A DNA stretch of 25,844 nucleotides from an uncultured Eubacteriales bacterium. GTDB lineage: Bacteria > Bacillota > Clostridia > Oscillospirales > Acutalibacteraceae. Positions within the stretch are counted from its first letter, which is position 1. Each line of letters starts with the position of its first letter. The notes under the pieces are model-generated. The model did no database searches. It was given only the letters and a program-made list of their open reading frames with translations, and had not been told where the DNA came from. This document shows positions 1 through 7,001 of this stretch, piece by piece. Position numbers and translations under genes: made by a program. Location of the stretch: NCBI GenBank assembly GCA_934477125.1, contig CAKSOL010000017.1, forward strand, positions 1 to 25,844, written 5' to 3'.

Positions 1-199
1 AGAAGTTTGAAATTTTTATACCTTTACGCTACTCTTGCTTTCTGCGGACTATTGGTAGACGCGCATTAACGGCAAGCAAAGAGATTGCTGTGTCAGCTTG
101 ATATGTTCAAATGCTAATTAAGTATAGCATACAGCTATGAATTTTTCTATTGCGTTCCCCTGACTTCGGAATAGTGGCAGGGCTGGCTATCCATGTCTT
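1..199. other. Left edge, no gene supported
   Basis: Every frame is interrupted. One plus frame stays open from position 1 to a TAA at 67-69, and another from position 3 to a TGA near 100; either could be the tail of a gene that starts outside the window. The frame of the next gene is open from 164 (after a TGA at 161-163), so homology to that gene could begin before its first usable start codon. No promoter or RNA gene is clear here. Confidence 0.4.
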
Positions 200-1069
200 G
201 TGCTTCTCTACCGTACATGTAATAAATACAACACTGTAGAAGAAGGCAATAAAATACAAATCGGTGAGGTTGCAGAAAAAGTAGTTACATGTTTGGTGTA
301 TGGTTCAAGATGTTCAATGATCTTACTTAATAAAATCACCCAAATGCATAATAGAGCTATTTCTAATAATGGCTTGCAAAATGGTTTTTTAAATTTTTGG
401 TCTATATTGGAAGTGCTTTGCGTTAAAAAAGAGGGCAATAAAATTAATCAGGTAATTGAAAAGGTAGTGCCGATTCTCAAAAAAGATTATATCGTTTGTA
501 TAATGGAAGACTTAGCGCAAAATTTAAAAACTATTTTAGGTGATGATGCATTTAGTTCTTTTATCAGTAAAATTGATGAGGGAAAATCTAATCACGAAAA
601 GATAGCTATGTTTTTATTGCTAGAAAAATATAATAAAGATTTCGATACATTTACTGATGGGTTCGTTAACTATCCGGTAATTAGAAGTAGAATGATAAAT
701 ATTCATGATGATTTTTCAACTAATACGAGGGCTTATCTTAATCTTTCTGAAAGATATGCACAACGTGTGACGTGGCATTTATTTAGGATATATAGGGTTA
801 GAAATTCTATTGCACACAATGGCCAAAGGCATAAATTAATTAAGGATATTGGGGAACATTTGCATTCGTATGTGGATGCGGTAATGCTTAATGTTATAGT
901 AAAACTTGCAACAACGCAGTTGTGTAAAGAAGAAAATGTTTTTGTTTCAGATTCCTTTGAAAATGATAACATTAATGCAAAATTATCTAGTGTTGAGCCT
1001 TTTGATGAAGAAACGGTAAAACTATTGCTCCAACCGGAAATCGGAACTATAAATTATTTTGAAGAATAA
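200..1069 (+). CDS. HEPN-domain protein, Apea-like; N-terminus possibly truncated
   Basis: This 289-residue protein is AT-rich and mostly helical. Near residues 200-207 it has an R-N-S-I-A-H-N segment, which fits the R-x4-6-H motif of HEPN domains, preceded by a helix rich in aromatic residues. Upstream, near residues 62-72, an F-L-N-F-W-S-I-L-E segment recalls the conserved L-x-W-x-x-L-E of Apea-like HEPN proteins. HEPN domains are often ribonucleases in toxin or anti-phage systems, but many only bind nucleotides, so the activity here is unknown. The first usable start is GTG at 200 with no convincing ribosome site. The frame is open for 12 codons before it, so the real N-terminus may have been lost. 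The downstream neighbours are broken, which suggests a decaying defence or mobile region. Confidence 0.6.
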   Translation: MLLYRTCNKYNTVEEGNKIQIGEVAEKVVTCLVYGSRCSMILLNKITQMHNRAISNNGLQNGFLNFWSILEVLCVKKEGNKINQVIEKVVPILKKDYIVCIMEDLAQNLKTILGDDAFSSFISKIDEGKSNHEKIAMFLLLEKYNKDFDTFTDGFVNYPVIRSRMINIHDDFSTNTRAYLNLSERYAQRVTWHLFRIYRVRNSIAHNGQRHKLIKDIGEHLHSYVDAVMLNVIVKLATTQLCKEENVFVSDSFENDNINAKLSSVEPFDEETVKLLLQPEIGTINYFEE

Positions 1070-1126
1070 TTTTTTAAAACTATGTTTTCTGTTCTGAGAG
1101 TGTTTTTTGGTTGCGTTAATGTTTTC

Positions 1127-1156
1127 TTGAAACTCAAATAAAACAGTTTTTATATA
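1127..1156 (+). promoter_or_regulatory. Possible promoter for the broken 1171 gene
   Basis: TTGAAA at 1127-1132 and TATATA at 1151-1156 are separated by 18 bases. A GAGG-type ribosome site follows shortly before the ATG at 1171. In such AT-rich sequence the match could be chance. Confidence 0.3.
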
Positions 1157-1170
1157 AGTGAGGTTTTATT

Positions 1171-1413
1171 ATGGGAAAACAACTAGGTTAGGAAGAAGAA
1201 AGGGAATTATTCGTTAATAAGCTTTGTAAATTAATGAATGGAAATAACCTATCCTGCCAGTATTTAAGTAGCAAAATAAAAAAGAATGACGGTTATATAA
1301 AGCAAAATCAAACGGATATAGAAAAGATGAAAAAACATATAGTTAAAAATTGGGGTGAAGCGGTTAAACAGTTAGATAATACTAAAAAGGGCAGAAAAAT
1401 AAAAATCCATTAA
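1171..1413 (+). pseudogene. Small gene interrupted by an amber codon
   Basis: An ATG at 1171 sits about 8 bases after a GTGAGG ribosome site and opens an 80-codon frame ending in TAA at 1411-1413. Codon 7 is TAG (1189-1191). Beyond it the frame codes for a lysine-rich, helical peptide typical of a cytoplasmic small protein (E-E-E-R-E-L-F-V-N-K-L...). Without a good internal start and ribosome site, only seven residues would be made from the normal start. The product is not recognised. The next frame (1403-1738) starts just before this one ends, so both may be parts of one longer gene split by a stop and a frameshift. Confidence 0.45.
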
Positions 1414-1738
1414 AATAATACTTGTTTATGAGGATTATTATAAAAGCGAATGTTTAGATGAGTTGTTTGAACTTAACAATTCCCTCGTAAATGATAAAAA
1501 GTATTGGCTCGTTACAATAAGGGAATTTGAAATGTTATTAACGATTTGTCGTGATGATCTGGAATTGTTTAGACTAATAGTAAACGAAAAAAATGATTCA
1601 GAAATTACTCATTCGAATCAAGGATGCGACCTAAGTCAATTTTTTGAAAAACATAACATTAACGAAAATAAGTACTTATATGACTTTAACATAATGGATG
1701 AATGGAATAAAATAAAAAGTTTGTGCGAACAAGGCTAA
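1403..1738 (+). pseudogene. C-terminal gene fragment of unknown function
   Basis: The frame is open from 1403, right after a TAA, to TAA at 1736-1738. The first start codon is TTG at 1463, but sequence that looks coding (K-I-I-L-V-Y-E-D-Y-Y) lies before it, so translation probably once entered from upstream. The product from 1463 is 91 residues, acidic and with no recognisable motif. I read it as the tail of a gene whose upstream part is the interrupted 1171-1413 frame. A short independent protein starting at 1463 cannot be excluded. No ribosome site is visible before the TTG. Confidence 0.4.
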
Positions 1739-1773
1739 GCTACATATCAGCGATAAATGTCAAAACAGTTAGT

Positions 1774-1873
1774 ATTGTGCTATTTCGTCTCTTTAATACA
1801 AATTATGAATAGGATTATAATTTAGGAAGAAAGAGCTGTGTTTTAAGGCTTAAACGCATTGTGCTATTTCGTC
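1774..1873. repeat. Pair of 16-bp direct repeats
   Basis: The sequence ATTGTGCTATTTCGTC occurs at 1774-1789 and again, identical, at 1858-1873, 84 bp apart in the same orientation. It lies in gene-free sequence (1739-2053) after the decayed genes. It may be a scar of insertion or deletion, or part of a longer degenerate repeat. Confidence 0.6.
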
Positions 1874-1886
1874 GCGCAGTCACATG

Positions 1887-1980
1887 AAAAGCACTTAGCA
1901 TAAAGCTGAGTACTTTTTCAGCTATATTTGCCTTGCGGCGAGTGATATTATGTTTAACACAGCGATATTATCTGCGGCAA
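1887..1980 (+). repeat. Dispersed hairpin-bearing repeat, copy A
   Basis: The left part is an imperfect hairpin, AAAAGCACTTAGC pairing with GCTGAGTACTTTT around an ATAAA loop (1887-1916), followed by a short T-run. Downstream it shares the ordered blocks AGTACTTTTT, ATTTGCC, AGTGATATT and GATATT with sequence at 2668-2757. The common order and spacing suggest two diverged copies of one intergenic repeat family. The hairpin may also act as a terminator. Confidence 0.5.
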
Positions 1981-2010
1981 ATTCAATGGCGAGTATAATA
2001 TTACTGTGAA

Positions 2011-2032
2011 CGGAGCAAACAGTATCGCTCCG
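2011..2032. other. Small hairpin in intergenic sequence
   Basis: CGGAGC at 2011-2016 pairs with GCTCCG at 2027-2032 across a 10-base loop. No T-run follows. Its role is unknown. Confidence 0.35.
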
Positions 2033-2091
2033 GTTAATTCTTAATTAAAATCAATGCGGATTTTTGAAAGTAATGGCGGAAAGGTTATTGA

Positions 2092-2114
2092 CGGGTATTT
2101 AAAACAAATACCCG
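2092..2114 (+). promoter_or_regulatory. Hairpin in the leader of the acetyltransferase gene
   Basis: CGGGTATTT at 2092-2100 pairs perfectly with AAATACCCG at 2106-2114 around AAAAC. It ends 8 bases before the GGAGG ribosome site (2123-2127) of the next gene. It also lies inside a 40-codon frame (ATG at 2054, TAA at 2171) that overlaps the start of that gene and could be a leader peptide or the tail of a lost gene. Confidence 0.4.
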
Positions 2115-2135
2115 AAATTTGCGGAGGTAATAAAA

Positions 2136-2615
2136 ATGGACGGGAATTTAACATTCAAAAATGCGGAACGTAAAGATACTGCTTTAATTCTCCGGTTTAT
2201 AAAGGAGCTTGCTGATTATGAAAAAATGTCAGACCAAGTAGTTGCAGACGAGGCAACGCTTGAAGAATGGATTTTTGATAAGCAGAAAGCAGAGGTTATT
2301 TTTGCGCTTGAGGATGGAAAAGAAGTGGGATTTGCATTGTTTTTCCATAATTTTTCTACGTTTCTCGGTCGAGCGGGCATTTATCTTGAGGATTTATATG
2401 TTAAGCCCGAATGTCGCGGTAAAGGATACGGCAAGGCAATTTTGAAAAAGTTAGCTTCTATTGCCGTAGAACGCGGCTGCGGACGATTGGAATGGTGGTG
2501 CCTTGATTGGAATAAACCGAGTATTGATTTCTACCTTTCTCTTGGGGCGGAGCCTATGTCCGATTGGACGGTTTACCGTATTACAGGCGACACGTTAAAA
2601 CAACTCGCAGATTGA
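2136..2615 (+). CDS. GNAT-family N-acetyltransferase
   Basis: This 159-residue protein fills a normal single GNAT domain and is expected to transfer acetyl from acetyl-CoA to an amine in the cytoplasm. The acetyl-CoA pyrophosphate loop is clear at residues 94-100 (R-G-K-G-Y-G-K). It is preceded by the strand segment Y-L-E-D-L-Y-V and followed by G-R-L-E-W-W-C-L-D-W-N, a combination typical of the subfamily that includes spermidine/spermine and thialysine acetyltransferases. The substrate is therefore probably a small amine, but this is inference from family resemblance. The ATG has a strong GGAGG site 8 bases upstream. The gene stands alone and ends at a long hairpin terminator. Confidence 0.85.
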   Translation: MDGNLTFKNAERKDTALILRFIKELADYEKMSDQVVADEATLEEWIFDKQKAEVIFALEDGKEVGFALFFHNFSTFLGRAGIYLEDLYVKPECRGKGYGKAILKKLASIAVERGCGRLEWWCLDWNKPSIDFYLSLGAEPMSDWTVYRITGDTLKQLAD

Positions 2616-2663
2616 AAAAATTCCGGTTTGTAAAGGTTATAAAGCAATATCCAAAACAAAAAC

Positions 2664-2703
2664 CGTTAAAAAAGTATTTGCTGCCGCAAGTACTTTTTTA
2701 ACG
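2664..2703 (+). terminator. Long hairpin terminator after the acetyltransferase gene
   Basis: CGTTAAAAAAGTA pairs perfectly with TACTTTTTTAACG, and the inner TTTGC pairs with GCAAG (one wobble) around TGCC, giving about 18 base pairs. The U-rich strand is inside the 3' arm. The hairpin overlaps copy B of the dispersed repeat. Confidence 0.65.
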
Positions 2704-2757
2704 AAATTTGCCGTGTTTGCAGTGATATTTTCATTTCGCGGAAGATATTTGCAAAAA
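2668..2757 (+). repeat. Dispersed hairpin-bearing repeat, copy B
   Basis: This segment shares ordered blocks with 1887-1980: AGTACTTTTT, ATTTGCC, AGTGATATT, GATATT and a closing GC-AAA. Copies A and B flank the acetyltransferase gene in the same orientation about 780 bp apart. Confidence 0.5.
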
Positions 2758-2782
2758 AATTTATAATAGTATAATTTTTTGC

Positions 2783-2811
2783 TTGACAAGCCGGACTGTT
2801 TGTGGTATATT
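2783..2811 (+). promoter_or_regulatory. Sigma-A promoter for the tRNA-Thr/tRNA-Tyr pair
   Basis: A perfect -35 box TTGACA (2783-2788), a 17-base spacer and a -10 box TATATT (2806-2811) lie 18 bases before tRNA-Thr. The placement suggests one transcript covering both tRNAs up to the terminator at 3029. Confidence 0.8.
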
Positions 2812-2829
2812 ATTTAGGCATTCCAATTT

Positions 2830-2905
2830 GCTGGTGTAGCTCAGTTGGTAGAGCAGCTGATTTGTAATCAGCAGGTCGGGGGTTCAAGTCCGTCCACCAG
2901 CTCCA
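2830..2905 (+). tRNA. tRNA-Thr (anticodon TGT)
   Basis: A 76-nt cloverleaf with CCA encoded. The acceptor stem GCTGGTG/CACCAGC and the anticodon stem GCTGA/TCAGC are fully paired, and the loop TTTGTAA places TGT as anticodon. The T stem GGGGG/CCGTC contains one G-G mismatch and one G-T pair, which is slightly irregular. It is cotranscribed with the tRNA-Tyr 38 bases downstream. Confidence 0.95.
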
Positions 2906-2943
2906 TTTTTTTCGGCGCTGCTGACAGGCGGAAAACTAAATAT

Positions 2944-3028
2944 GGGAGAGTTCCCGAGTGGCCAAAGGGGGCAGACTGTAAATCTGTTGCTTCTAGCTTC
3001 GATGGTTCGAATCCATCCTCTCCCACCA
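2944..3028 (+). tRNA. tRNA-Tyr (anticodon GTA)
   Basis: An 85-nt class II tRNA with a long variable arm. The acceptor stem GGGAGAG pairs with CTCTCCC, the anticodon loop is CTGTAAA, the T arm is GATGG-TTCGAAT-CCATC, and ACCA is encoded at the 3' end. It is the second gene of the tRNA transcript. Confidence 0.95.
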
Positions 3029-3066
3029 AAAATCCTCATTCGTAAGAATGGGGATTTTTACTTTTT
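3028..3066 (+). terminator. Intrinsic terminator of the tRNA transcript
   Basis: AAAAATCCTCATTC pairs with GAATGGGGATTTTT around GTAA (14 bp, one wobble), followed by ACTTTTT. It begins at the last base of tRNA-Tyr. Confidence 0.85.
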
Positions 3067-3437
3067 ACATCTTACCTCTTCACTCTTACCTCAAAATAAA
3101 ATCGGTAACGGGATTTTTGGGAAGTAATATGTAATATGTAATAGGTGCTGTGCGGCTTCGCCGCCGATTGTAGATGCAAGGCTACACCTTGCTCTTTTGT
3201 GTTACGGCGATATAAACATTTACCGTTGGGGATAATATCACTTGACGCTATATTTATGCGAAGGTTTAAATTCGTGCAAAAAATGCGAAAAATCTTTTTT
3301 GTAGTCCTGCCCCAAGAACCCATTCACTTACGTGAACGGGTTCTTAATTTTTACTTTTACTTGCTTTTCGGCAAATGAAATATGCTGTCGTATATAAAAT
3401 AATCTTGTTATGAAACGTACTGCGGCGTGTAAGTAAA
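3067..3437. other. Intergenic stretch with a tandem repeat and a second hairpin
   Basis: No convincing gene lies between the tRNA terminator and the glycosidase remnant. A near-triplicate GTAATAT repeat is at 3124-3143. AAGAACCCATTCAC (3314-3327) pairs with GTGAACGGGTTCTT (3332-3345) with one mismatch and is followed by AATTTTTAC, so it looks like another terminator. What transcript it would end is unclear. Open frames on both strands here have no ribosome site or recognisable protein. Confidence 0.5.
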
Positions 3438-4157
3438 TTATTTTACCGAGACTTCAAGCAGAGCTGCACCATATGAAGGAAGTAAAATCTCATAAGAGTC
3501 GGAAAATTTTATTTTTTCACCTGTAAGCTCGTTGAAAGAATAGTTATTTTTGAAATTTTTCCAAAACGCCAGTCCTTCGCCTGCAAGGGTCTTTGAAATT
3601 TCGGTTTCCGCTGCGGAACCTAAAATATCAAAATCGGCAGCGCTTTCAATACGCGGTATGTGTTTTGAAATCTCAAGCCATTTTGCGGAAAAATTGTTGT
3701 GTAATTCATCTATACGATAGATAGTACAGTCCTCCGATGGATTTATTCCGTCAAATTTAAGATTTATACCAAGCTTAGAGTTTATTCCGCGCTCAAAATA
3801 ATGATTGCATAAAAGTATATAAAGCTTATTTTTTGAAGCGTCAAGCGCAGAAACACAGCAAACTGCGGAACTTTCGCTCTTAGTATACTTACATTCTAAA
3901 GACGGAAGCCCGCAAAGCTTATTGCATAGCTGTGCGGCAAAGTAGGCGGGTGTTTTGATATATTCATAATACATAGAATAATCTGCGGGCGGACAACGGT
4001 TGCCCTAGGCGTAGGAATCGTTTTCGGTATCTCTTTCATCCGAAAGCGCCTGAGGTACATTTCCTATAACTATCATAGGCTTTGCACCCTGGCGCAGAAC
4101 ATTTTTGAGAATTTTGAGCGGTTTTGAAAAATTGGTTTTTAAAATGCCGTTTTCAAC
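3438..4157 (-). pseudogene. GH39-like glycosidase remnant (amber stop plus internal deletion)
   Basis: Read on the minus strand, one frame runs from about 4157 to the stop near 3438, interrupted by TAG at 4007-4005. The part before the stop (V-E-N-G..., K-P-M-I-V-I-G-N-V-P) resembles the N-terminal strands of GH39 beta-xylosidase-like enzymes. Just after the stop, P-P-A-D-Y-S-M-Y-Y-E-Y-I fits the next conserved segment. The sequence then jumps to a C-terminal segment (Y-R-I-D-E-L-H-N-N, and L-P-S-Y-G-A-A-L-L-E-V near the end), so the catalytic core with its acid/base and nucleophile glutamates is missing. The 178 residues from an ATG at 3974 could be translated but would not be an active enzyme. 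The family call rests on remembered motifs. Confidence 0.6.
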
Positions 4158-4159
4158 CG

Positions 4160-4568
4160 GTAGGTCAGCTTCCGGGTGTTATCCCTACCAACGGATTCTG
4201 ATATAATTTGGGAAACGGTCCCGTATGGGACGGCGCTTTGATTCAGATACCCTGGTATGTTTATGTTTATACCGGAAATACACATATTTTGGATGCGAAT
4301 TATGCTGCAATGAAAAAATATATTGACTTTTTAACCGGAATATCCGAAGATAATATTGTTGATTACGGTCTCGGAGACTGGAATTCGCCCGACCGTCCGA
4401 ATGCGGATTATGAATGTCCGACTGCTTTCATTTCCGACGGGTTGTATCGCTCATTTGAACGGTAAAAAGAATAAAATGTCTTACCGCCCGACAGGCGGCG
4501 AATGGAATACCGCATATGAGGAGTTTGAGCTTCCGGGCGGAGAATATGAAATCTTAATAGAGCTGTAA
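4160..4568 (+). pseudogene. GH78 alpha-L-rhamnosidase-like remnant
   Basis: One plus frame reads V-G-Q-L-P-G-V-I-P-T-N-G-F, then TGA (4199-4201) where a glycine (GGA) would be expected, then Y-N-L-G-N-G-P-V-W-D-G-A. It continues with Y-V-Y-T-G-N-T and Y-G-L-G-D-W-N-S-P. These match the catalytic barrel of GH78 rhamnosidases. The frame ends at TAA 4463-4465. Another frame carries a C-terminal-looking end (L-P-G-G-E-Y-E-I-L-I-E-L, stop TAA 4566-4568), so a deletion or frameshift joined distant parts. No full domain remains. It abuts the GH39-like remnant head to head and the intact GH3 gene downstream, so it probably belonged to the same glycan-use cluster. Confidence 0.6.
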
Positions 4569-4580
4569 GGAGAAAATCAA

Positions 4581-6818
4581 ATGGAAAAATACAGGGATAA
4601 GGCATTAAGCAATGAAGAGCGTGCAAGGGATTTGCTTGAAAGAATGACCTTGCGGGAAAAGGTAGGGCAGATTGCGCAGCCGTTTAAAATGTTTGATGAA
4701 TATAAAATAGAAAACGGTGAAATTATTCTTTCGGAAAAATTCAGGAATTATATCGCCGCTTATGGCGGAATAGGCACGGTTTTCAGCTTTTTCCGCGCCG
4801 ATCCGTGGTCCGGCCGTAATTACGATAACGGAATATGCATAGAGCTGCGCGAAAAGGCTTATAATACAATGCAGCGCTATATTGCGGAAAATTCGCGGCT
4901 CGGAATACCTGCGCTTTTTGAAGAAAACGCCCCCCACGGACTTCAGGTGCTTGACAGTGTAATGTATCCTACGAATATAGGCATAGGAGCGGCCTTTGAT
5001 TCAAAGCTTGCCTATAAAATGGCGGTTTGTATCGCCGAGGAATGTAAAAGCTTCGGAATACAGGTGCCTAATTCCTCATTGTTTGATATGGCTTGCGACC
5101 CGCGTTTCGGGCGTTCGGAGGAATGTCTTTCCGAAGACCCGTATCTTGCATCAAGGCTGTGCGGAGAAATTGTAAAAGGATATAAGGATACCGGCATAAT
5201 GATTTGCTGCAAGCATTACTGCGCGCAGGGCGCGGCGCTTGGCGGTCATTGCGGAGGAGTTACAAATATCGGTGAACGTGAGCTTCACGAAATACATCTG
5301 CCGTCTGTGGCAAAAGCAGTAGAAAACGGCGCGGATTTTATTATGGTATCGTATAATGATGTAGACGGGGTGCGCTGTCATGCCAACCGCCGCATCCTAA
5401 AGGATATTTTGCAGAATGAAATCGGCTTTAACGGTGTTATCCGCGCTGACCGCACAGGCAATGATTTTTGTGATAATCTGACTCTGGCGGGAGCGCAGGC
5501 GCTTAATGCCGGAGTTATGCTTGGGCTTGGAGATACGGCGTTTTCTCTCCTTGAAGCGGCTGTTGAAAACGGATATACCGATATGCAAACGGTTGATAAC
5601 GCGGTCTATCATATTCTTCTTAAAAAATTCGAGTCCGGCATTATGGATAATCCGTATATTGAAGAAAAAGGACAGTCCGCTAAATATATCGAAAGCGGAA
5701 TTTCGCAGGATACCGCCTACCGCGCGGCGGCGGAAAGTCTTGTGCTTTTAAAGAATGAAAACGGCGTTCTTCCGCTTAAATCTCCTGTGAAGTTAGCGGT
5801 ATTCGGTGAACACGCCGATAGTATTTATCCGATTTTGGGCGACTATACCTCGCCGCAAAGGACTGATGAAATGCTGACTGTGTTCGGCGCTTTAAAGCTA
5901 TTGAGTCCCGATGCCGAATATACAAAGGGCTGGGACTTTTTCGGCGGCACTGATGACTTTGAAAACGCTTTGCAGCTTGCAGAGACTTCCGATGCGGCTG
6001 TGATTTGCCTGGGAGGCAGCAGCGCAAGGGATTTTTCTGGAGTTTATAATGAAAAGGGTCAGGCGGTAGCCACCAAGGATAATTTTATAGATTGCGGCGA
6101 GGGGCGCGATGTATGCAGTCTCGAATTGCCTGGAAGCCAGCTTGAGCTGCTGCGCAGGCTTAAAGCAATCGGAAAACCGGTAATTTCAATATTGATACAG
6201 GGCAGAACCTATCTGTTGGACGAGGTAATGCAGCTGTCGGATGCGGTGATTATCGCCTGGTATCCCGGTCAGGAGGGTCCTCGCGCAATAGCAGATACGC
6301 TTTTCGGAAAGCTGAACTGTTTCGGCCGTCTGCCGGTGTCTGTTCCGAACAGTCCCGCTGCGCTCCCGGTATATTATAACCGCCGCCCCATGCCGGACGG
6401 ATATATTGATTTGGAGCATCTTTCGGATTATCCTTTCGGCAGCGGATTGAATTATTCCGATGTAAAATATTCAGACTTTACTGCGGATGAACTCCATACC
6501 GCTGCGGAAATCAGCGGCGGAGCAGAAATAAAGCTTTCGATATGCGCCGAAAATCAGAGCAATATGCCGGTAAATGAGGTGGTTATGCTTTTTATCCATG
6601 CAAAAAGCGGAAGTATTCTTCGCCGGGTAAAGGAGCTTAAAGGCTTTAAGCGTGTGGAGCTGGCTGCCGGCGAGCGCAAAAAAATAGAATTTACCCTGTC
6701 GGCAGAAGAACTGAAAATATACGGAACGGATAACCGCTTTACCGTTGAATCGGCGGAAACAGAGGTTTTCGCAGGCGGAAATATAAACGATATGCGGCAG
6801 CTTACAATTAAAATATGA
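4581..6818 (+). CDS. Glycoside hydrolase family 3 beta-glycosidase
   Basis: This 745-residue protein has the full GH3 layout: an N-terminal barrel (about 20-330), an alpha/beta sandwich (about 390-610) and a C-terminal fibronectin III-like domain (about 660-735). Substrate-binding residues appear in E-E-N-A-P-H-G (114-120), D-P-R-F-G-R-S-E-E (173-181), E-D-P-Y-L (185-189) and K-H (211-212). The expected nucleophile is Asp290 in I-R-A-D-R, where other GH3 proteins have S-D-W or A-D-G. There is no signal peptide, so it should act in the cytoplasm on imported beta-linked glucosides or xylosides; the exact sugar cannot be read. An AAGGAG site overlaps the stop of the rhamnosidase remnant, 8 bases before the ATG. 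It is the only intact survivor of this glycosidase cluster. Confidence 0.9.
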   Translation: MEKYRDKALSNEERARDLLERMTLREKVGQIAQPFKMFDEYKIENGEIILSEKFRNYIAAYGGIGTVFSFFRADPWSGRNYDNGICIELREKAYNTMQRYIAENSRLGIPALFEENAPHGLQVLDSVMYPTNIGIGAAFDSKLAYKMAVCIAEECKSFGIQVPNSSLFDMACDPRFGRSEECLSEDPYLASRLCGEIVKGYKDTGIMICCKHYCAQGAALGGHCGGVTNIGERELHEIHLPSVAKAVENGADFIMVSYNDVDGVRCHANRRILKDILQNEIGFNGVIRADRTGNDFCDNLTLAGAQALNAGVMLGLGDTAFSLLEAAVENGYTDMQTVDNAVYHILLKKFESGIMDNPYIEEKGQSAKYIESGISQDTAYRAAAESLVLLKNENGVLPLKSPVKLAVFGEHADSIYPILGDYTSPQRTDEMLTVFGALKLLSPDAEYTKGWDFFGGTDDFENALQLAETSDAAVICLGGSSARDFSGVYNEKGQAVATKDNFIDCGEGRDVCSLELPGSQLELLRRLKAIGKPVISILIQGRTYLLDEVMQLSDAVIIAWYPGQEGPRAIADTLFGKLNCFGRLPVSVPNSPAALPVYYNRRPMPDGYIDLEHLSDYPFGSGLNYSDVKYSDFTADELHTAAEISGGAEIKLSICAENQSNMPVNEVVMLFIHAKSGSILRRVKELKGFKRVELAAGERKKIEFTLSAEELKIYGTDNRFTVESAETEVFAGGNINDMRQLTIKI

Positions 6819-6932
6819 GAAAGGCGCTGAAAAGCAGTTTCAAGAAGCAATGATAAAACGTAGCTGCGTTACCGGTTTTTGCTGAGACTATTGGATTTTT
6901 TGCCCGTTTGCATATAGATAAAACGCTTTTAT

Positions 6933-6961
6933 TTGACAATTTGCGCTTATTGCATTATAAT
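6933..6961 (+). promoter_or_regulatory. Consensus sigma-A promoter for typA operon
   Basis: TTGACA (6933-6938), a 17-base spacer and TATAAT (6956-6961) give a perfect consensus match 40 bases before the typA start. High basal expression is expected. Confidence 0.85.
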
Positions 6962-7001
6962 AATAAAGTTATGAATTTTTAATAAGAAAGAAGTATCTGA
7001 A

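Noticed and set aside
2845..3045. Open frames of about 60 codons crossing the tRNA-Thr and tRNA-Tyr genes
   Set aside because: They are produced by tRNA sequence, have no ribosome site and match nothing; the cloverleaves explain the region.
3072..3378. Two overlapping frames (77 and 83 codons) on opposite strands between the tRNAs and the GH39-like remnant
   Set aside because: They cross a terminator hairpin and tandem repeat, lack ribosome sites and have odd Cys/Arg-rich composition.
1171..4007. Amber codons at 1189 and 4007 as possible pyrrolysine or recoded stops
   Set aside because: Neither gene is a methylamine methyltransferase, no PYLIS-like structure was seen, and the genes carry other lesions (frame break, internal deletion), so decay is simpler.
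5441..5470. Loss of the GH3 nucleophile because the usual S-D-W is not present
   Set aside because: Asp290 is kept in R-A-D-R at the right place after G-V-I; only neighbouring residues differ, and A-D-G is seen in other GH3 proteins.
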